This document shows, one piece after another, positions 47,880-61,633 of a stretch of 64,000 nucleotides of DNA. The stretch lies in NCBI GenBank assembly GCA_037179515.1, contig JAXCGZ010002355.1, positions 1 through 64,000 of the forward strand, given 5' to 3'. A model generated the notes under the pieces. It was not told where the DNA came from and did not search any database. It was given only the letters and a program-made list of their open reading frames with translations. A program made the position numbers and the translations under genes. The first letter of the stretch is position 1; each line of letters starts with the position of its first letter. This DNA comes from Halocaridina rubra. Taxonomy: Eukaryota > Arthropoda > Malacostraca > Decapoda > Atyidae.

Positions 47880-49684
47880 TCTCGGGATCCTACACTGGAA
47901 CGCCCAGGGTCTCAGACACAAGGTACAACATCTTGAAGGCATTGCCAAGACTGACAACATTGATGTCATCATGGTTCAAGAAACCCTGTGCACAGAGCAA
48001 TACACTCCAAAAATCTCAGGATACAATGGATTCTACCAGCACTGGTCTCCAGGGGAGAACAGAGGCAGCGCCACCTTCATCAGGAAAAACCTATTAGCCA
48101 AGGAAATAACCCGACCGGTCTACTGTGGCGAAGATGTCCACGTCCTCGCTGTTAACATCAAACTTCAAGGCAGCTGCATAGATCTGTACAACATTTACAG
48201 ACCACGGGAAGGTAGCTTAGACCTGACTACCCTCTTTCGGGCTAGCCAGTCATCGTGACTTGGTAACAGGAGGCAACTTCAATGCGCACTATCCAAGATT
48301 CAGGTATGAGCGCACCTGTGCTGCAGGCAGACACATCATGAGCCTGCTGGATGACCAAGAAGATGTCTCCCTTCTCAACGATCATGAGCCAACACATGAC
48401 AGAGGTGGAATACTGGACCTCACCTTTGTCTCCAATTCCCTAAAGCAGGACACCACATGGAGAGTTCATCCCCTGGTCACAAGCGACCACTATGGGATCC
48501 ATCTCACACTGCCAATACCTGAAATCTTCCAAATCCCTGATCCTCCCCCTCGATGGAATTTCAAGAAGACCAACTGGGGCTGATTCCAGGAGCACCTCAG
48601 CAATTGGTTTTCAGCCTACGTACCATCTGAAGACATCGACCAAGCAGAGGCCGAACTAGTCAATGCCCTGCAAGCTGCAGCAAACTCCTCCATCCCCCTC
48701 TGCAAACCACAACACATAACTCAAAGGGACAGATGGTACTACTGTGACAGAGTTAAAGAAATCAATCACCGGCTCAACGTCATTCGGAAAATGCACAGGA
48801 AACGTCGCACTGAAGACTCCTACCGCACTCTCCAGGCAGTCAAAGAACATGTCCATGAAGAGACTCGCAACATCAAGAGGAAAAAATGGCTAGAGTGGTG
48901 TTCCACCCTAGATGCTCACACCTCTGTGGGCCAGATGTGGAGGAGCATCAACTCCTTTGCTAAAGGAAAACCTCCTAAAATCACCCCCCACAGGGATCCT
49001 AGCAGGGCAGCAGAAGAACTCGCCATCAAATTCGCAGATAGAGCAATCTCCAACCAGCTCCCCATTACCACCAGAGCAACACTTCAGGACCTCACCACTG
49101 CAAGATGGGAAAAAATAGAAGAGGCCATCAACACTGAAGACGAAACAGATGCTCCATTCTCCCTGACTGACCTACTAAGAGTAAGCAAAAGCTCTAAGAA
49201 CACAGCCCTAGGTGCCGATAGAATCACATACACAATGATTCAAAAAATGGGGCCCCAAGGGGAACTTGCTCTGCTCACTCTGATCAATTCGACATACACA
49301 CGAAGAATCATACCAGCCTCATGGAACAGAGCAGACATTCAGCCCATCCCAAAACCACAGGACCCTGACAACCCTCGCCCCATCGCCCTCCTAAGCTGTC
49401 TGAGCAAGACGGCAGAAAAGATGGTACTTAACAGAGTCCGCTGGAAATGCCAACCCTTCCCAGAAAACATGTTTGCCTACCAGCCTGGCTTAGGCACCTC
49501 AGAAAGCATTGCCTCCATGCTATCATTTATCAACAACCGCCGTGGTTACATCGTTTTTCTAGACCTAGAGAAGGCCTTTGAACTAGCAAATGTGCCGGCA
49601 ATACTCTCTGCTCTCGTATCCAAGCAGATCAAAGGTAACCTTCTCTCGTGGATCAAGCAGAGTCTACAAAATCGTAGTGCATGA
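47872..49684 (+). pseudogene. LINE B2 ORF2, 5' part: endonuclease and RT fingers/palm
   Basis: The ATG at 47,872 lies in ATGTCTAA, overlapping the ORF1 stop by 8 bp. Endonuclease: SNLGILHWNAQGLRHKVQHL, VQETLC, DLYNIYRP. A frameshift near 48,250 is followed by GGNFNAHYPRF (catalytic Asp changed to Asn) and TSDHYGIHLTL, and a TGA at about 48,581. RT continues to 49,684: NTALGADRITYTMIQ, ADIQPIPKPQDPDNPRPIAL, AYQPGLGTSE, LDLEKAFELANVP. It ends at a TGA that B1 shares. Confidence 0.88.
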
Positions 49685-51555
49685 GTCAAAGTAGATGGGC
49701 ACTACTCCACCTACAAAAACCACGAAAATGGGACCCCCCAAGGTGGAATCCTTAGCCCCTTCCTATTTAATTGTCTCATGGAAAAACTCATGGACATCAC
49801 ACTACCACATGGAGCCAAACTCTTCAACTATGCGGACGACTTTGCCCTTGTCACAATAGGACACAGAAACTCTAACAATACACAGCGCTGCCTCACCAAG
49901 ATTCACCAAGCCTCCTTCTCCCTTGGAGTCAGAATCAATGCCCGCAAAACCAAGGCCCTTCCCATCCACCAGTGGAGACCAGACACTAATGTGGTCATGG
50001 TAATGAGCCTGTGGACTGGGATACTAAGCACCAATACCTGGGTGTAATCATCGACCAAAGACTAACCTTTGGACCAGAAATTCAACACTTGCACGACAGG
50101 TGCAGCCAGCGACAAGCGGTCCTTCGTCGGATGTCGGGCCTCTACGATGGTGCATCATTTAATGTCCTCAGAAGCTTCTATGTACAAGCCATACGCAGCC
50201 TCATAGACTATGCTTGTCCCACACTCTGGCTACTAACAGACCAACAGTGGGACAAGATAGAAGTAATTCAAAACAACGCCACACGTACCATGCTAGGAGC
50301 CCCCATGTGGACCAAGAGAGAAAACATCCAGATGGAATTGGGACTCATCCCACTCAAACTCAGAGCTCAGCAAAGACTGACTCTCTTTGTGGCCAAAACC
50401 ACCACTGCCCAACATAAATGCCTAGCTGGCACAAATCTCCATCTAGCCCTCAATCGCCACCCCAACCACCATCCTAGAACCTGGGCAGCCAAGGTCTGCA
50501 CTAGCCTGTAAGCACTGCCAGTCAGGGAGAGCATCCTAGCCAAGATACAAGACACACCGCTTCCTGAATACAGATGCCCACCCCCATGGAATGACCAACC
50601 ACTTGACATAAAGATCGAGCTCCCTGACCACCCCAAAAGCTTGGTAAACCCGCTTGTCCTTAACAACATATATAAGGACAAAATTCAGAGCTGGAGCAGG
50701 CCAAACTCTCAAGTCTACAACACTGACGGTTCAGTAAATCAAGAAATTGGAGCCTCAGCTGCCGCCTTCACCACTGAAAACCACGTCCTATCCTGGAGAC
50801 TGTCAAACTCCTGCTCATCGCTCCAGACTGAGCTTGTTGCCATAGCCAACGCCCTCGACTTCTTCATCCAGCAAAGAGCTGACCATGCCCTAATTCTCTC
50901 TGACTCCAAAGGCGCCTTACAGGCCATCAAGAAGACACACCTCAGAGACAATGTACGCATCATCACCACCATCCTCAGCCACTACCACAGGACAACCAGC
51001 CTTGGAAAAGCCATCACTCTTGCCTGGATTCCCAGCCACGTCGGCATCAAGGGAAATGAGGAAGCCGATCAAGCCGCCAAACAAGCCACTCTCAGAGCAG
51101 AAATCCAGATATCTCTGTCTCCTGGGATGCAACAGATAAAAAATAAAGCCACCAAGTCACTCTTTAACACCTTAATAACTAAACACAACCTGTGCACAGA
51201 CAATGGCTCCCCCTCCTCTTGGTGGTACAAAGCCACCACTGATCTTCGGCGTATCACCATGCCTAAGAGCCTTCTGCGAAGCACTGAGCTCAATGTGTAC
51301 CGTCTGAGACTCGGGTACAAGTGCACCTGGCAAATAGTGGAGGATATCATCAGAGAATGCACCTTTTGCCAGGTAGCCTCACCACATCCACTGCTACATT
51401 ACATCCTGGAATGTGTTTCTTTTTCAGAAATACGACGAAAAACTGGTGCCCCCGCAACATCTAGCGAAGACCCAAATGCCCTTCATGTTGCTAGCTCCAT
51501 CATCAGACTAGCAACAAATAACCACATGAACAGTCTACTAAATATTATCAGATAA
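49685..51555 (+). pseudogene. LINE B2 ORF2, 3' part: RT catalytic core, RNase H and Cys/His motif
   Basis: After the TGA the frame goes on: VKVDGHYSTY, NGTPQGGILSPFLFN, and catalytic FNYADDFALV (about 49,827). A frameshift near 50,011-50,047 leads to the thumb (QYLGVIIDQRLTFG, SLIDYACPTLWLL), and a TAA at about 50,509. The last frame (to 51,555) carries RNase H (YNTDGSVNQEIGASAAAF, LQTELVAIANALDF, ILSDSKGALQAI, IPSHVGIKGNEEADQAAKQA) and CTFCQVASPHPLLHYILEC. RNase H residues look intact. Confidence 0.9.
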
Positions 51556-51880
51556 TAACCTCCACTAAGATAACCATGCAATAACTCTCTCTCACCCCAA
51601 AACAGGAATTCATTTAAATTGTTGGATGTAAACTAATAATTCACAACTGAATACTTATGCTCTCCGTTATCTTTACAGTTTTGCACAATCTCACCTGCGG
51701 GCCAATTAGGAAAGTCCGATCACCAACAATAACAAGATTTCACCCCACCTCCTCACCAACAGGGAAGCCCATTCGCCTGCAAGAGCGAATACCACGTACA
51801 CTCCAAAAATATCTCACCCCACCTGCGGGCCACAAGTGGAAGGTCCGCTCACCCTCAAGGGTGAACATCCAAGAACAAAC

Positions 51881-52163
51881 AACAAGTGGCAACAGCCCGG
51901 CTGTTATTGAATAGAGTTTAGGAGAGATTATTAAAACACGGGAATTTTAATGAAAACTATATTATTAGTTACAAGAGTCCACCAGAAGTGAAACAAATCC
52001 AAATTTCTACTTCTCTATATTAGACATTTTAAAATTTGGTTGTAATGTTTTGTACTCACGCAATATTATATCTGCTTTATCTACTTATAAGTACTTAATT
52101 AAGATCATCTTTTCAGTGAATAATTTTCCTGGTAAAACACATCCAAAATATGTGTGTATGTAT
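51881..52163. other. Short spacer between LINE B2 and LINE A3
   Basis: AT-rich, with no gene or known element seen. It ends in a GTATGTAT-rich motif next to the 3' end of A3. Confidence 0.5.
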
Positions 52164-52815
52164 GTGATTACCTAATTGTGATTACCTAATTGTGTTTTCG
52201 GGAAAGAGCCCAAAGCTCGTATCTTCCCGTCTCCTGATTGGTTCCATTTTATACTTAGTGATACTTATCATACCTGTCCTTAAAACTATGGATTGAGATA
52301 GCATTAACTACCTCCTCGCTTAGCGAATTCCAATTATCAACTACTCTTACACTGAAAAAGTATTTCCTTACATCCTGCAAAGAAGTTTTCTTACGAAGCT
52401 TCAAACTATGACCTCTAGTTCTAGAGCCTGCCATATCAAAATATCGATCCCTATCCACTCTATCATAACCATGAAGGAATTTAAAGACTGTCACCATATC
52501 CCCCGTCACTCTTCTAGCTTCGAGTGATGGTAAGTCTAATTCCCTCAGCCTCTCATCATAACTGAGATTGCGTATCTCTGGCACCAGTTTCGTGGCATGT
52601 CTTTGAACTTTTTCAAGCTTAGCTATGTGCTTTTTCAAGTGCGGATTCCAAAAGGGGGCTGCATATTCGAGTTTTGGCCTCACATAGGTTACATAAATAT
52701 TTCTGAACATTTCCTTGTCCATGTGCCCGAAGGATACCATTACATTTGATAAGAATGCATATGCCACCCTTACTATGCCATTTATATGTATTTCTGGAGA
52801 CAAATCTACCGGTTA
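52164..52815 (-). mobile_element. LINE A copy 3, strongly 5'-truncated
   Basis: It keeps the terminal repeats, the 3' hairpin and the last 182 codons of ORF2 (52,803-52,255: SPEIHINGIV ... FKDRYDKYH). It joins directly to copy A4. Confidence 0.92.
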
Positions 52816-52919
52816 TGTACTTTCGTATGTGATTACCTAATTGTGATTACCTAATTGTGCTTTCGGAAAAGAGCCCAACGCTCGTCTCTTCACATCTCCT
52901 GATCGGTTCCATTTTGTAC

Positions 52920-55720
52920 TTAATGATACTTATCATACCTGTCCTTAAAATTATAGATTGAGTTAGCATTAACTACCTCCTCGCTTAGCAAACTCCAATT
53001 CTCAACTACTCCTACTCTTAAAAAGGACTTCCTTTCATCCTGCAAAGAAGTTTTCTTACGAAGCTTCAAACTATGACCCCTAGTTCTAGAGCCTGCCATA
53101 TCGAAATATCGAATCCTATCCACTCTATCATTACCATGAAGGAATTTAAAGACTGTCACCATATCCACTCTCAATCTTCTAGCTTCGAGTGATGGTAAGT
53201 CTACTTCCCTCAGCCTCTCATCATAACTGAGATTGCGTATTTCTGGCACCGGTTTCGTGGCATGTCTTTGAACTTTTTCAAGCTTAGCTATGTGCTTTTT
53301 CAAGTGTGGATTCCAAAATGGGGTTGTATATTCAAGTTGTGGCCTCACATAGGTTACATAAATATTTCTGAACATTTCCTTGTCCATGTGCCTGAAGGCT
53401 ACCCTTACATATGATAAGAAAGCATATGCTTCCCTTACTATGCCATTTATATGTATTTCTTTAGACATATCTGCCAGTATGTTTACACCTAGATCTCTCT
53501 CATTTTCTGTCTCTTGAAGTTGTACTCCTGCCACCGAGTAGTCAAACTTGGGCCTTCTTGCACTTGTACCCATTCTCATTGCTTTACATTTTGAAGTTTT
53601 GAATTTTATTTGCCACTTTTCTAACCACTCATGCAGACTATTTAGATCTTCCTGAAGTTCTCTATCATTGTTCTCGTTTTTTACTTTCTTCACAATCTTT
53701 GCATCATCTGCAAACATATTCATGAAAGAATCTACAGACTCTTGTAGGTCATTTACATATACAAGGAACCAAAGTGGCCTAAAACTGAACCCTGTGAAAC
53801 TCCACTAGTAAGTCTTCTCCATTCAGACACTGATTGTCTTACTCTAACCCTCTGTTCCCTTCCTTCTGAGTAAGTTTTTATCCATTCCAAGACATTTTCA
53901 CCTATTCTAGCTATTGCTTGCAGCTTCTTGATAAGTCTCCCATGTGGAACAGTGTCAAATGCTTTCTGGAAGTCTAGGAATATGCAATCTGCCCAGCCCT
54001 CTCTTTCCTGTTAGATTCAGCTTACCTCATCATCAACTTCTAATAACTTTGTTATTGTTGATCTACCTTTCCTGAAGCCATTATCTGACAAAAAGTTGAA
54101 GGATTCCAAGTGAAGAGAGATATGTTCCTTAGCAGTTTCTCCAAAACTTTGCAAACTATGTTGGTCAAGGAAACTGTTCTATAGTTTAGAGCCGTATCCC
54201 TCCTTCCCTTTTTGAAGATAGGTATCATGTTCGCTTTTTCCAGCATCTTGGAATCTCTCCTGATTCCAGTGACCTTTTAAAGATGATACTTATTGCCACT
54301 GATATTGAGTTTGTGCATTTTGTAAGTACATGAGGGGATATATCATCAGGACCTGTAGCTTTATGGACATCTAACTTCATCAGCGCTTTGCATACCTCTG
54401 TGGCTGAATTGTTGATGTTCTCTAATACCAGCCCGTGAGCTTCTATCTTTGCAATCTGAGGTGGTGGGGTATTTTCTACTGTAAATACTGACTGAAACTC
54501 CTTGTTCAATTCTTTGCAGATCTCTTCATTTGTCTCAGTGATGTTTCCATCCTCTCACTTAAGCCTTAAAACCTGTCCTTTTACCTTTAGTTTTCCTCTG
54601 ATAAAACTGTGAAAAAGTTTTGGATTTTCTTTAGCCTTCCTGGTGATGTCCCTCTCATAGTCTCTCTCTGCCTCTCTTCTTTTACTTAGGTAATAATTTC
54701 TTGCTCTTTTGTAGGTTTGCCAGGCGTTTATGTTTTATCTCCTCCTATGCCTTTTCCAGCATTTGTCTCTCCACTCCTTAGGTCTCTTACACTCATTATC
54801 GAACCATTTCTCTCTGGCATGAATTACACCTGCTTTGCTGTCAGGTATGCAGCAATCTACTATCTTCCCATATTTCTCACAAAAGATGTCGTACATTTCT
54901 GTACCGATTTGTTGTAAAATAAGGTTCTCCAGTCAATAACTGCAAAAAGCTCATGCATTTTGCTGTAATCTCCTTTCAGATAGTTCCTTCCCGTGTCCTC
55001 AGTGCCTCTACTTACAGGCAGAACGTCTTCAATGATATACTTCATCAACAACGCACAGTGGTCACTCTTTCCAATTGGTGGCTCATACTAAATTATTTCA
55101 ATATCCAACACGTTATCTGTGAATACTAGATCAAGTAGTGATGGCTCATCCCCACCCCTAACCCTCGTTGGTTGCAGTACATGTTGGTGAAGGAAATTCC
55201 CTTGTACACAATCTAGGAATCTTGCCCCCAATGAGTCCTCCTCACTGTGTGGGTCAAGATTTTTTCAATCTATCTCTTTATGATTAAAATCTCCCATAAT
55301 CAAAATCTTGCATTTTCTCTCCTGTGCCATGTTAACAACTGAGTTTATGACTTCAGTAGTTCCTATATGACTTTCCTCAAAAACTTCTAGCCTATTTTGG
55401 TTCCTTGGAGGGTTATATACAACAGCTATTTGTTTATGCGAGCAACAAGAAATTCCTTGAACTCACTTTCTATAGCCAGGTTTATATCTTCAACCTGAAT
55501 CCTTTCACTTATAAGCAGTGCTATCCCTCTATCAGTCCTCTCAGATCTTTCAACCCTTAATATTCTGAAGCCCTTAGGAAAAACTATGACACTCTTTATG
55601 TACTCCCTCAACTTAGTCTCTGTAAGTGCTACGATATCTGCCTTACTGATGTGAATTCTATCTTTTTATTCTACTGCCTTATCAGCTAATCCATCAGCAT
55701 TTGTGTATAACAAGCTTAAC
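52920..55720 (-). pseudogene. LINE A4 ORF2 remnants
   Basis: Pieces in order: endonuclease start (ASLSLLYTNADGLADKAVE near 55,710), VIVFPKGFRILRVERSERT (55,611-55,426), MKYIIEDVLPVSRGTED (55,051-54,860), KATGPDDISPHVLTKC (54,509-54,225), FKKGRRDTALNYRTVSLT (54,246-54,052), and the RT end with FADDAKI to the C-terminus (53,723-52,920). The DD motif survives but the gene is broken in at least six places. Confidence 0.88.
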
Positions 55721-55734
55721 GAGGCCCCATCCCC

Positions 55735-56739
55735 TGATCTTCTGTCATTATCCTTTTTATCTCCCCTTTGTCTGGAAGAACTCTGAAATAAAATTTTTTC
55801 TTCTCTTCTTCATTTTTTCCTCATTCAATCTTTTAGCCTCTTGCAACAAGATTTTGATCCTTTCCATCTCTTCCTGTGTTCTGTATTGTCTTATTGACAC
55901 TTCTTTGAACTCTTGAAGTTCTTTTAGACTTTTTTCCTCATCAGTATTTCTCTACATGTGTCCCCTCTCTCAAAGGTTACTTTAGTTGGTCTCTGCTATC
56001 CCCCCTCGAATATTTGCCTAGTTGGTGAATGTTTACAATATCCTCAGGACCACAAACTACTCCAAGCTTTCTTATTATGTCTACAACCCTAGCTTTATTT
56101 TCTTCAAGTCTCCCCTACCATATTGGTTCCTGAGATTTGCTTATGCCTTTGATTATCACTGTCTTCTCTTTATCAAGTGCCTTTTTAATCAGTGGATTTG
56201 CCCTTTCCATCACAAAGTCTTTCATTTTTTTTTATTACTGTCTCTTTATAGTCAACTGTGTGTATGTTTTCCAGTGCTACCACCTTCAAACCCTCTTTTA
56301 CTTCCACATTCCCCTTTAGTGCATCATGTTCCGTATTCAGCTCCTGAAACTCTTTTCTAAACAGTTCGATGTTTTCCTTAAGCTAGACATTCCAAGCTGT
56401 AATCTCGTCTCTCTCAGAAGAGTGCAGTGAACTAACATTTAATTCATTTAGGTTGTCATTCAGCTGTTTGTTGTTATTTTCTTGTTTAAAAATTCTGTTT
56501 TCTAGTTCACTCTTTTCCCCTTCCAGCTTCTTTATTCATTTTACTAGTTCTTTTTTCTCCTGCCCTTGTGCTATATTTGCTTCCTCCAAACATCTTATTT
56601 CCTCTCTGAGTGTTTCATTCTCTTTCATTTCTCTATCCATACTCGGAATTTTTTCATCAAGGTTTATAACCATTGTTTCTAAATCCTTTATTTTTTGTTT
56701 TAATCTCGTAATAGCTACTCCTCCCCCTACTGCTATATC
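55735..56739 (-). pseudogene. LINE A4 ORF1 remnant with long coiled coil
   Basis: The minus strand from 56,739 reads ITRLKQKIKDLETMVINLDE, MKENETLREEIRCLEEAN, (stop) IKKLEGEKSELENRIFKQEN, ERDEITAWNV (stop) LKENIELFRKEFQELNTEHD. This heptad-rich coiled coil is interrupted by two stops. Further down come the RP-x-K-V-type segment and the charged end shared with A1. It shows family A has a coiled-coil ORF1 of about 300 residues or more; the true start is lost. Confidence 0.75.
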
Positions 56740-56740
56740 C

Positions 56741-56805
56741 CATGTATGTATGTATGTATGTATGTATGTATGTATGTATGTATGTATGTATGTATGTATG
56801 TATGT
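56741..56805. repeat. (GTAT)n microsatellite
   Basis: About 16 units. It continues as (TATG)n on the far side of LINE A5 (58,332-58,371), which therefore appears to sit inside the array. Confidence 0.95.
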
Positions 56806-58336
56806 GATTACCTAATTGTGTTTACGGGAAAGAGCCCAAAGCTCGTATCTTCCTGTCTGCTGATCGGTTCCATTTTACACTTAGTGATACTTATCATACC
56901 TGTCCTTAAAACTATGGATTGAGGTAGCATTAACTACCTCCTCGCTTAGCGAATTCCAATTATCAACTACTCTTACACTGAAAAAGGATTTCCTTACATC
57001 CTGCAAAGAAGTTTTCTTACGAAGCTTCAAACTATGACCTCTAGTTCTAGAGCCTGCCATATCAAAATATCGATCCCTATCCACTCTATCATAACCATGA
57101 AGGAATTTAAAGACTGTCACCATATCCCCCCTCAATCTTCTAGCTTCGAGTTATGGTAAGTCTACATCCCTCAGCCTCTCCTCATAACTGAGATTACGCA
57201 TTTCTGGCACCAGTTTCGTGGCATGTCTTTGAACTTTTTCAAGCTTAGTTACGTGCCTTTTCAAGTGCGGATTCCAAAAGGGGGCTGCATATTCAAGTTT
57301 TGGCCTCACATAGGTTACATAAATATTTCTGAACATTTCCTTGTCCATGTGCCTGAAGGCTACCCTTACATTTGATAAGAATGCATATGCTGCCCTTACT
57401 ATGCCATTTATATGTATTTCTTTAGACAAATCTGCCAGTATGTTTACTCCTAGATCTCTCTCATTTTCTGTCTCTTGAAGTTGTACTCCAGCCACCGAGT
57501 AGTCAAGCTTGGGCCTTCTTGCACTTGTACCCATTCTCATTACCTTACATTTTGAAGTATTGAATTTCATTAGCCACATTTCTGACCACTCATGCAGACT
57601 ATTTAGATCTTCCTGAAGTTCTCTACCATTGTTCTCGTTTTTTTACTTTCTTCACAATCTTTGCATCATCTGCAAACATATTCATGAATGAATTTACAGA
57701 CTCTGGTAGGTCATTTACATATACAAGGAACAAAAGTGGCCCTAAAACTGAACCCTGTGGAACTCCACTAGTAACTCTTCTCCATTCAGACACTGAGTGT
57801 CTTACTCTAACCCTCTGTTCCCTTCCTTCTAAGTAAGTTTTTATCCATTCCAAGACATTTCCACCTATTCTAGCCATTGCTTGCAGCTTCCTAATAAGTC
57901 TCCCATGTGGAACAGTGTCAAACGCTTTCTGGAATTCAAGGAATATGCAATCTGCCCAGCCCTCTCTTTCCTGTAAGATTTGGCTTACCTCATCATAAAA
58001 TTCTAATAAGTTTGTTACTGTTGATCTTCCTTCTCTGAAGCCATGTTGCCTCACTGACAAAAAGTTGAAGGATTCCAAGTGAAGAGAGATATGTTTCCTT
58101 AGTAGTTTCTCCATAAGTTTGCAAACTATGCTGGTCAAGGAAACTGGTCTATAGTTCAGAGCCGTATCCCTCCTTCCCTTTTTGAAGATAGGTATCACAT
58201 TTGCTTGTTTCCAGCATCTTGGAATCTCCCCCGACTCCAGTGACTCCTTAAATATGATACTTAGTGCCACTGATATTGTGTTTGCGCATTTTTTAAGCAC
58301 ATGAGGGGATATGTCATCAGGACCTGTAGCTTTATG
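56804..58336 (-). mobile_element. LINE A copy 5, 5'-truncated, inside a (TATG)n array
   Basis: It has the 3' repeat unit, hairpin and RT part. ORF2 is open from the truncation (HKATGPDDISPHVLKK) to about 57,623 and includes SGVPQGSVLGPLLF and FADDAKI. It is then shifted by an extra T in a T run near 57,640 and continues to 56,881 with a stop around 57,150. The tetranucleotide array flanks both ends. Confidence 0.93.
56881..58336 (-). pseudogene. LINE A5 ORF2 fragment (RT and C-terminal region)
   Basis: Three frames: 58,336-57,623 (RT fingers to FADDAKIVKKVK), 57,579-57,151 (thumb; KLDYSVAGVQLQETENERDL) and 57,135-56,881 (C-terminus FKDRYDKYH). The endonuclease is missing. The breaks are a one-base insertion in a T run and a TAA where A1 has an open codon. 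Confidence 0.9.
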
Positions 58337-58632
58337 TATGTATGTATGTATGTATGTCTGTATGTATGTATATATAAAGTAAAATTCTATGACTCGAAAT
58401 AAACTCTTCTTTGCTTTAAGTGATCCTGAAGAATAAAACATAATACTTTAAGGGAAAAACAATAAAAACAAAAAGATTTGACATGAATATTAAACATTTG
58501 TTTCCCAATTCTATATTTACAGATCAGGGCGAGAAAAAGAGACCCTTTGACCCCACCTAAAAAAAAAAAAAAGACGGCGAGACAATATGGGATAACTACC
58601 CAATAGATTGGAGACAGGTGAAATGAGTGTGT
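58337..58632. other. Spacer between LINE A5 and LINE A6
   Basis: (TATG)n remnant, then AT-rich sequence. An acceptor-like CTATATTTACAG at about 58,520 is followed by ATCAGGGCGAGAAAAAGAG. No gene can be supported. Confidence 0.4.
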
Positions 58633-60024
58633 GTGATTACCTAATTGTGATTACCTAATTGTGCTTACGGGAAAGAGCCCAAAGCTCGTATCTTCCCGTC
58701 TCCTGATCGGTTCCATTTTAGACTTAGTGATACTTATCATACCTGTCCTTTAAACTATGGATTGAGATAGCATTAACTACCTCCTCGCTTAGCGAATTCC
58801 AATTATCAACTACTCTTACACTGAAAAAGTATTTCCTTACATCCTGCAAAGAAGTTTTCTTACGAAGCTTCAAACTATGACCTCTAGTTCTAGAGCCAGC
58901 CATATCAAAATATCGATCCCTATCCACTCTATCATAACCATGAAGGAATTTAAAGACTGTCACCATATCCCCCCTCACTCTTCTAGCTTCGAGTGATGGT
59001 AAGTCTAATTCCCTCAGCCTCTCATCATAACTGAGATTGCGTATTTCTGGCACCAGTTTCGTGGCATGTCTTTGAACTTTTTCAAGCTTAGCTATGTGCT
59101 TTTTCAAGTGCGGATTCCAAAAGGGGGCTGCATATTCGAGTTTTGGCCTCACATAGGTTACATAAATATTTCTGAACATTTCCTTGTCCATGTGCCTGAA
59201 GGCTACCCTTACATTTGATAAGAATGCATATGCTGCCCTTACTATGCCATTTATATGTATTTCTGGAGACAAATCTGCCAGTATGTTTACTCCTAGATCT
59301 CTCTCATTTTCTGTCTCTTGAAGTTGTACTCCTGCCACCGAGTAGTCAAGCTTGGGCCTTCTTGCACTTGTACCCATTCTCATTACCTTACATTTTGAAG
59401 TATTGAATTTCATTAGCCACTTTTCTGACCACTCATGCAGATTATTTAGATCCTCCTGAAGTTCTCTACCATTGTTCTCGTTTTTTACTTTCTTCACAAT
59501 CTTTGCATCATCTGCAAACATATTCATGAATGAATTTACACACTCTGGTAGGTCATTTACATATACAAGGAACAAAAGTGGCCCTAAAACTGAACCCTGT
59601 GGAACTCCACTACTAACTCTTCTCCATTCAGACACTGAGTATCTTACTCTAACCCTCTGTTCCCTTCCTTCTAAGTAAGTTTTTATCCATTCCAAAACAT
59701 TTCCACCTATTCTAGCCATTGATTGCAGCTTCCTAATAAGTCTCCCATGTGGAACAGTGTCAAACGCTTTCTGGAAGTCTAGGAATATGCAATCTGCCCA
59801 GCCCTCTCTTTCCTGTAAGATTTGGCTTACCTCATCATAAAATTCTAATAAGTTTGTTACTGTTGATCTACCTTCTCTGAAGCCATGTTGCCTCACTGAC
59901 AAAAAGTTGAAGGATTCCAAGTGAAGAGAGATATGTTTCCTTAGTAGTTTCTCCATAACTTTGCAAACTATGCTGGTCAAGGAAACTGGTCTATAGTTCA
60001 GAGCCGTATCCCTCCTTCCCTTTC
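58633..60024 (-). mobile_element. LINE A copy 6, 5'-truncated
   Basis: It has two terminal repeat units and the hairpin. It is flanked by GTGTGT-rich sequence on both sides (58,627-58,635 and 60,024-60,032), which could be a target duplication. It is truncated within the RT fingers. Confidence 0.93.
58724..60024 (-). pseudogene. LINE A6 ORF2 fragment (RT and C-terminal region)
   Basis: It is open from the truncation (KGRRDTALNYRPVSLTSIV) through DFQKAFDTVPH, SGVPQGSVLGPLLF and FADDAKI to FKDRYDKYH-type end (SLKDRYDKYH) with no internal stop. The copy is young, but it lacks the endonuclease and ORF1. Confidence 0.92.
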
Positions 60025-60137
60025 ATGTGTGTAATGAAAAGGACGAAAGGTAAGGAAAGGAATTTTTCCATTTGTAAGAAATATATTCTTTATCAATTTA
60101 TTTGTAGTTGTTGAAGTTTTGCCGACCTGCATTTTTC

Positions 60138-61141
<1,004 letters not shown>

Positions 61142-61444
61142 TATGATAGAGTGGATAGGGATCGATATTTTGATATGGCTGGCTCTAGAACTAGAGGTCA
61201 TAGTTTGAAGCTTCGTAAGAAAACTTCTTTGCAGGATGTAAGGAAATACTTTTTCAGTGTAAGAGTAGTTGATAATTGGAATTGGCTAAGCGAGTAGGTA
61301 GTTAATGCTATCTCAATCCATAATTTTAAGGACAGGTATGATAAGTATCACTAAGTATAAAATGGAACCGATCAGGACACGGGAAGATACGAGCTTTGGG
61401 CTCTTTCCCGTAAACACAATTAGGTCATCACAATTAGGTAATCA
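61142..61444 (+). mobile_element. LINE A copy 7, about 300-bp 3' fragment
   Basis: It starts at YDRVDRDRYFDM of ORF2, contains the C-terminus (one TAG in place of Glu of LSEE), the 3' hairpin at about 61,379-61,409, and ends with two AATTAGG units at 61,444. Severely 5'-truncated. Confidence 0.93.
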
Positions 61445-61633
61445 CTTCAGTTGGGAGAGAAATTCAGCGCACTTCATGTATATCACTGCACTGTGAATAT
61501 GGCTTTGAGATTCAGTGCCCCTACCAGGAGTTATTTATTGCTAAATTCGACTAAGAAGATGCCTGTGATGGTGAATAGGTGATTTTGCGAGACATATGGA
61601 TGACGTCGGCGAGAAAACCAGCAAGTTCAGAAG
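61445..61633. other. Short spacer before the H-type repeat
   Basis: No gene or known element seen. Confidence 0.4.

Larger units (their letters stand above)
45343..51880 (+). mobile_element. LINE B copy 2 (I/R1/LOA-like, with RNase H), near full length
   Basis: Order: 5' UTR of repeated units (45,343-46,369), ORF1, ORF2 with EN, RT and RNase H, and a 3' UTR to about 51,880 that matches the 3' UTR of B1. The start CAGTCTGGTTCCAGCTCCAGT is shared with B1 at 36,260. Stops and frameshifts show it is inactive. Confidence 0.92.
52829..56739 (-). mobile_element. LINE A copy 4, longest but degenerate
   Basis: This is the only copy carrying the region upstream of the endonuclease. ORF2 remnants lie at 55,611-52,920 with many stops, frameshifts and deletions. 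ORF1 remnants extend to 56,739. It is the most diverged A copy and therefore the oldest here. Confidence 0.9.
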
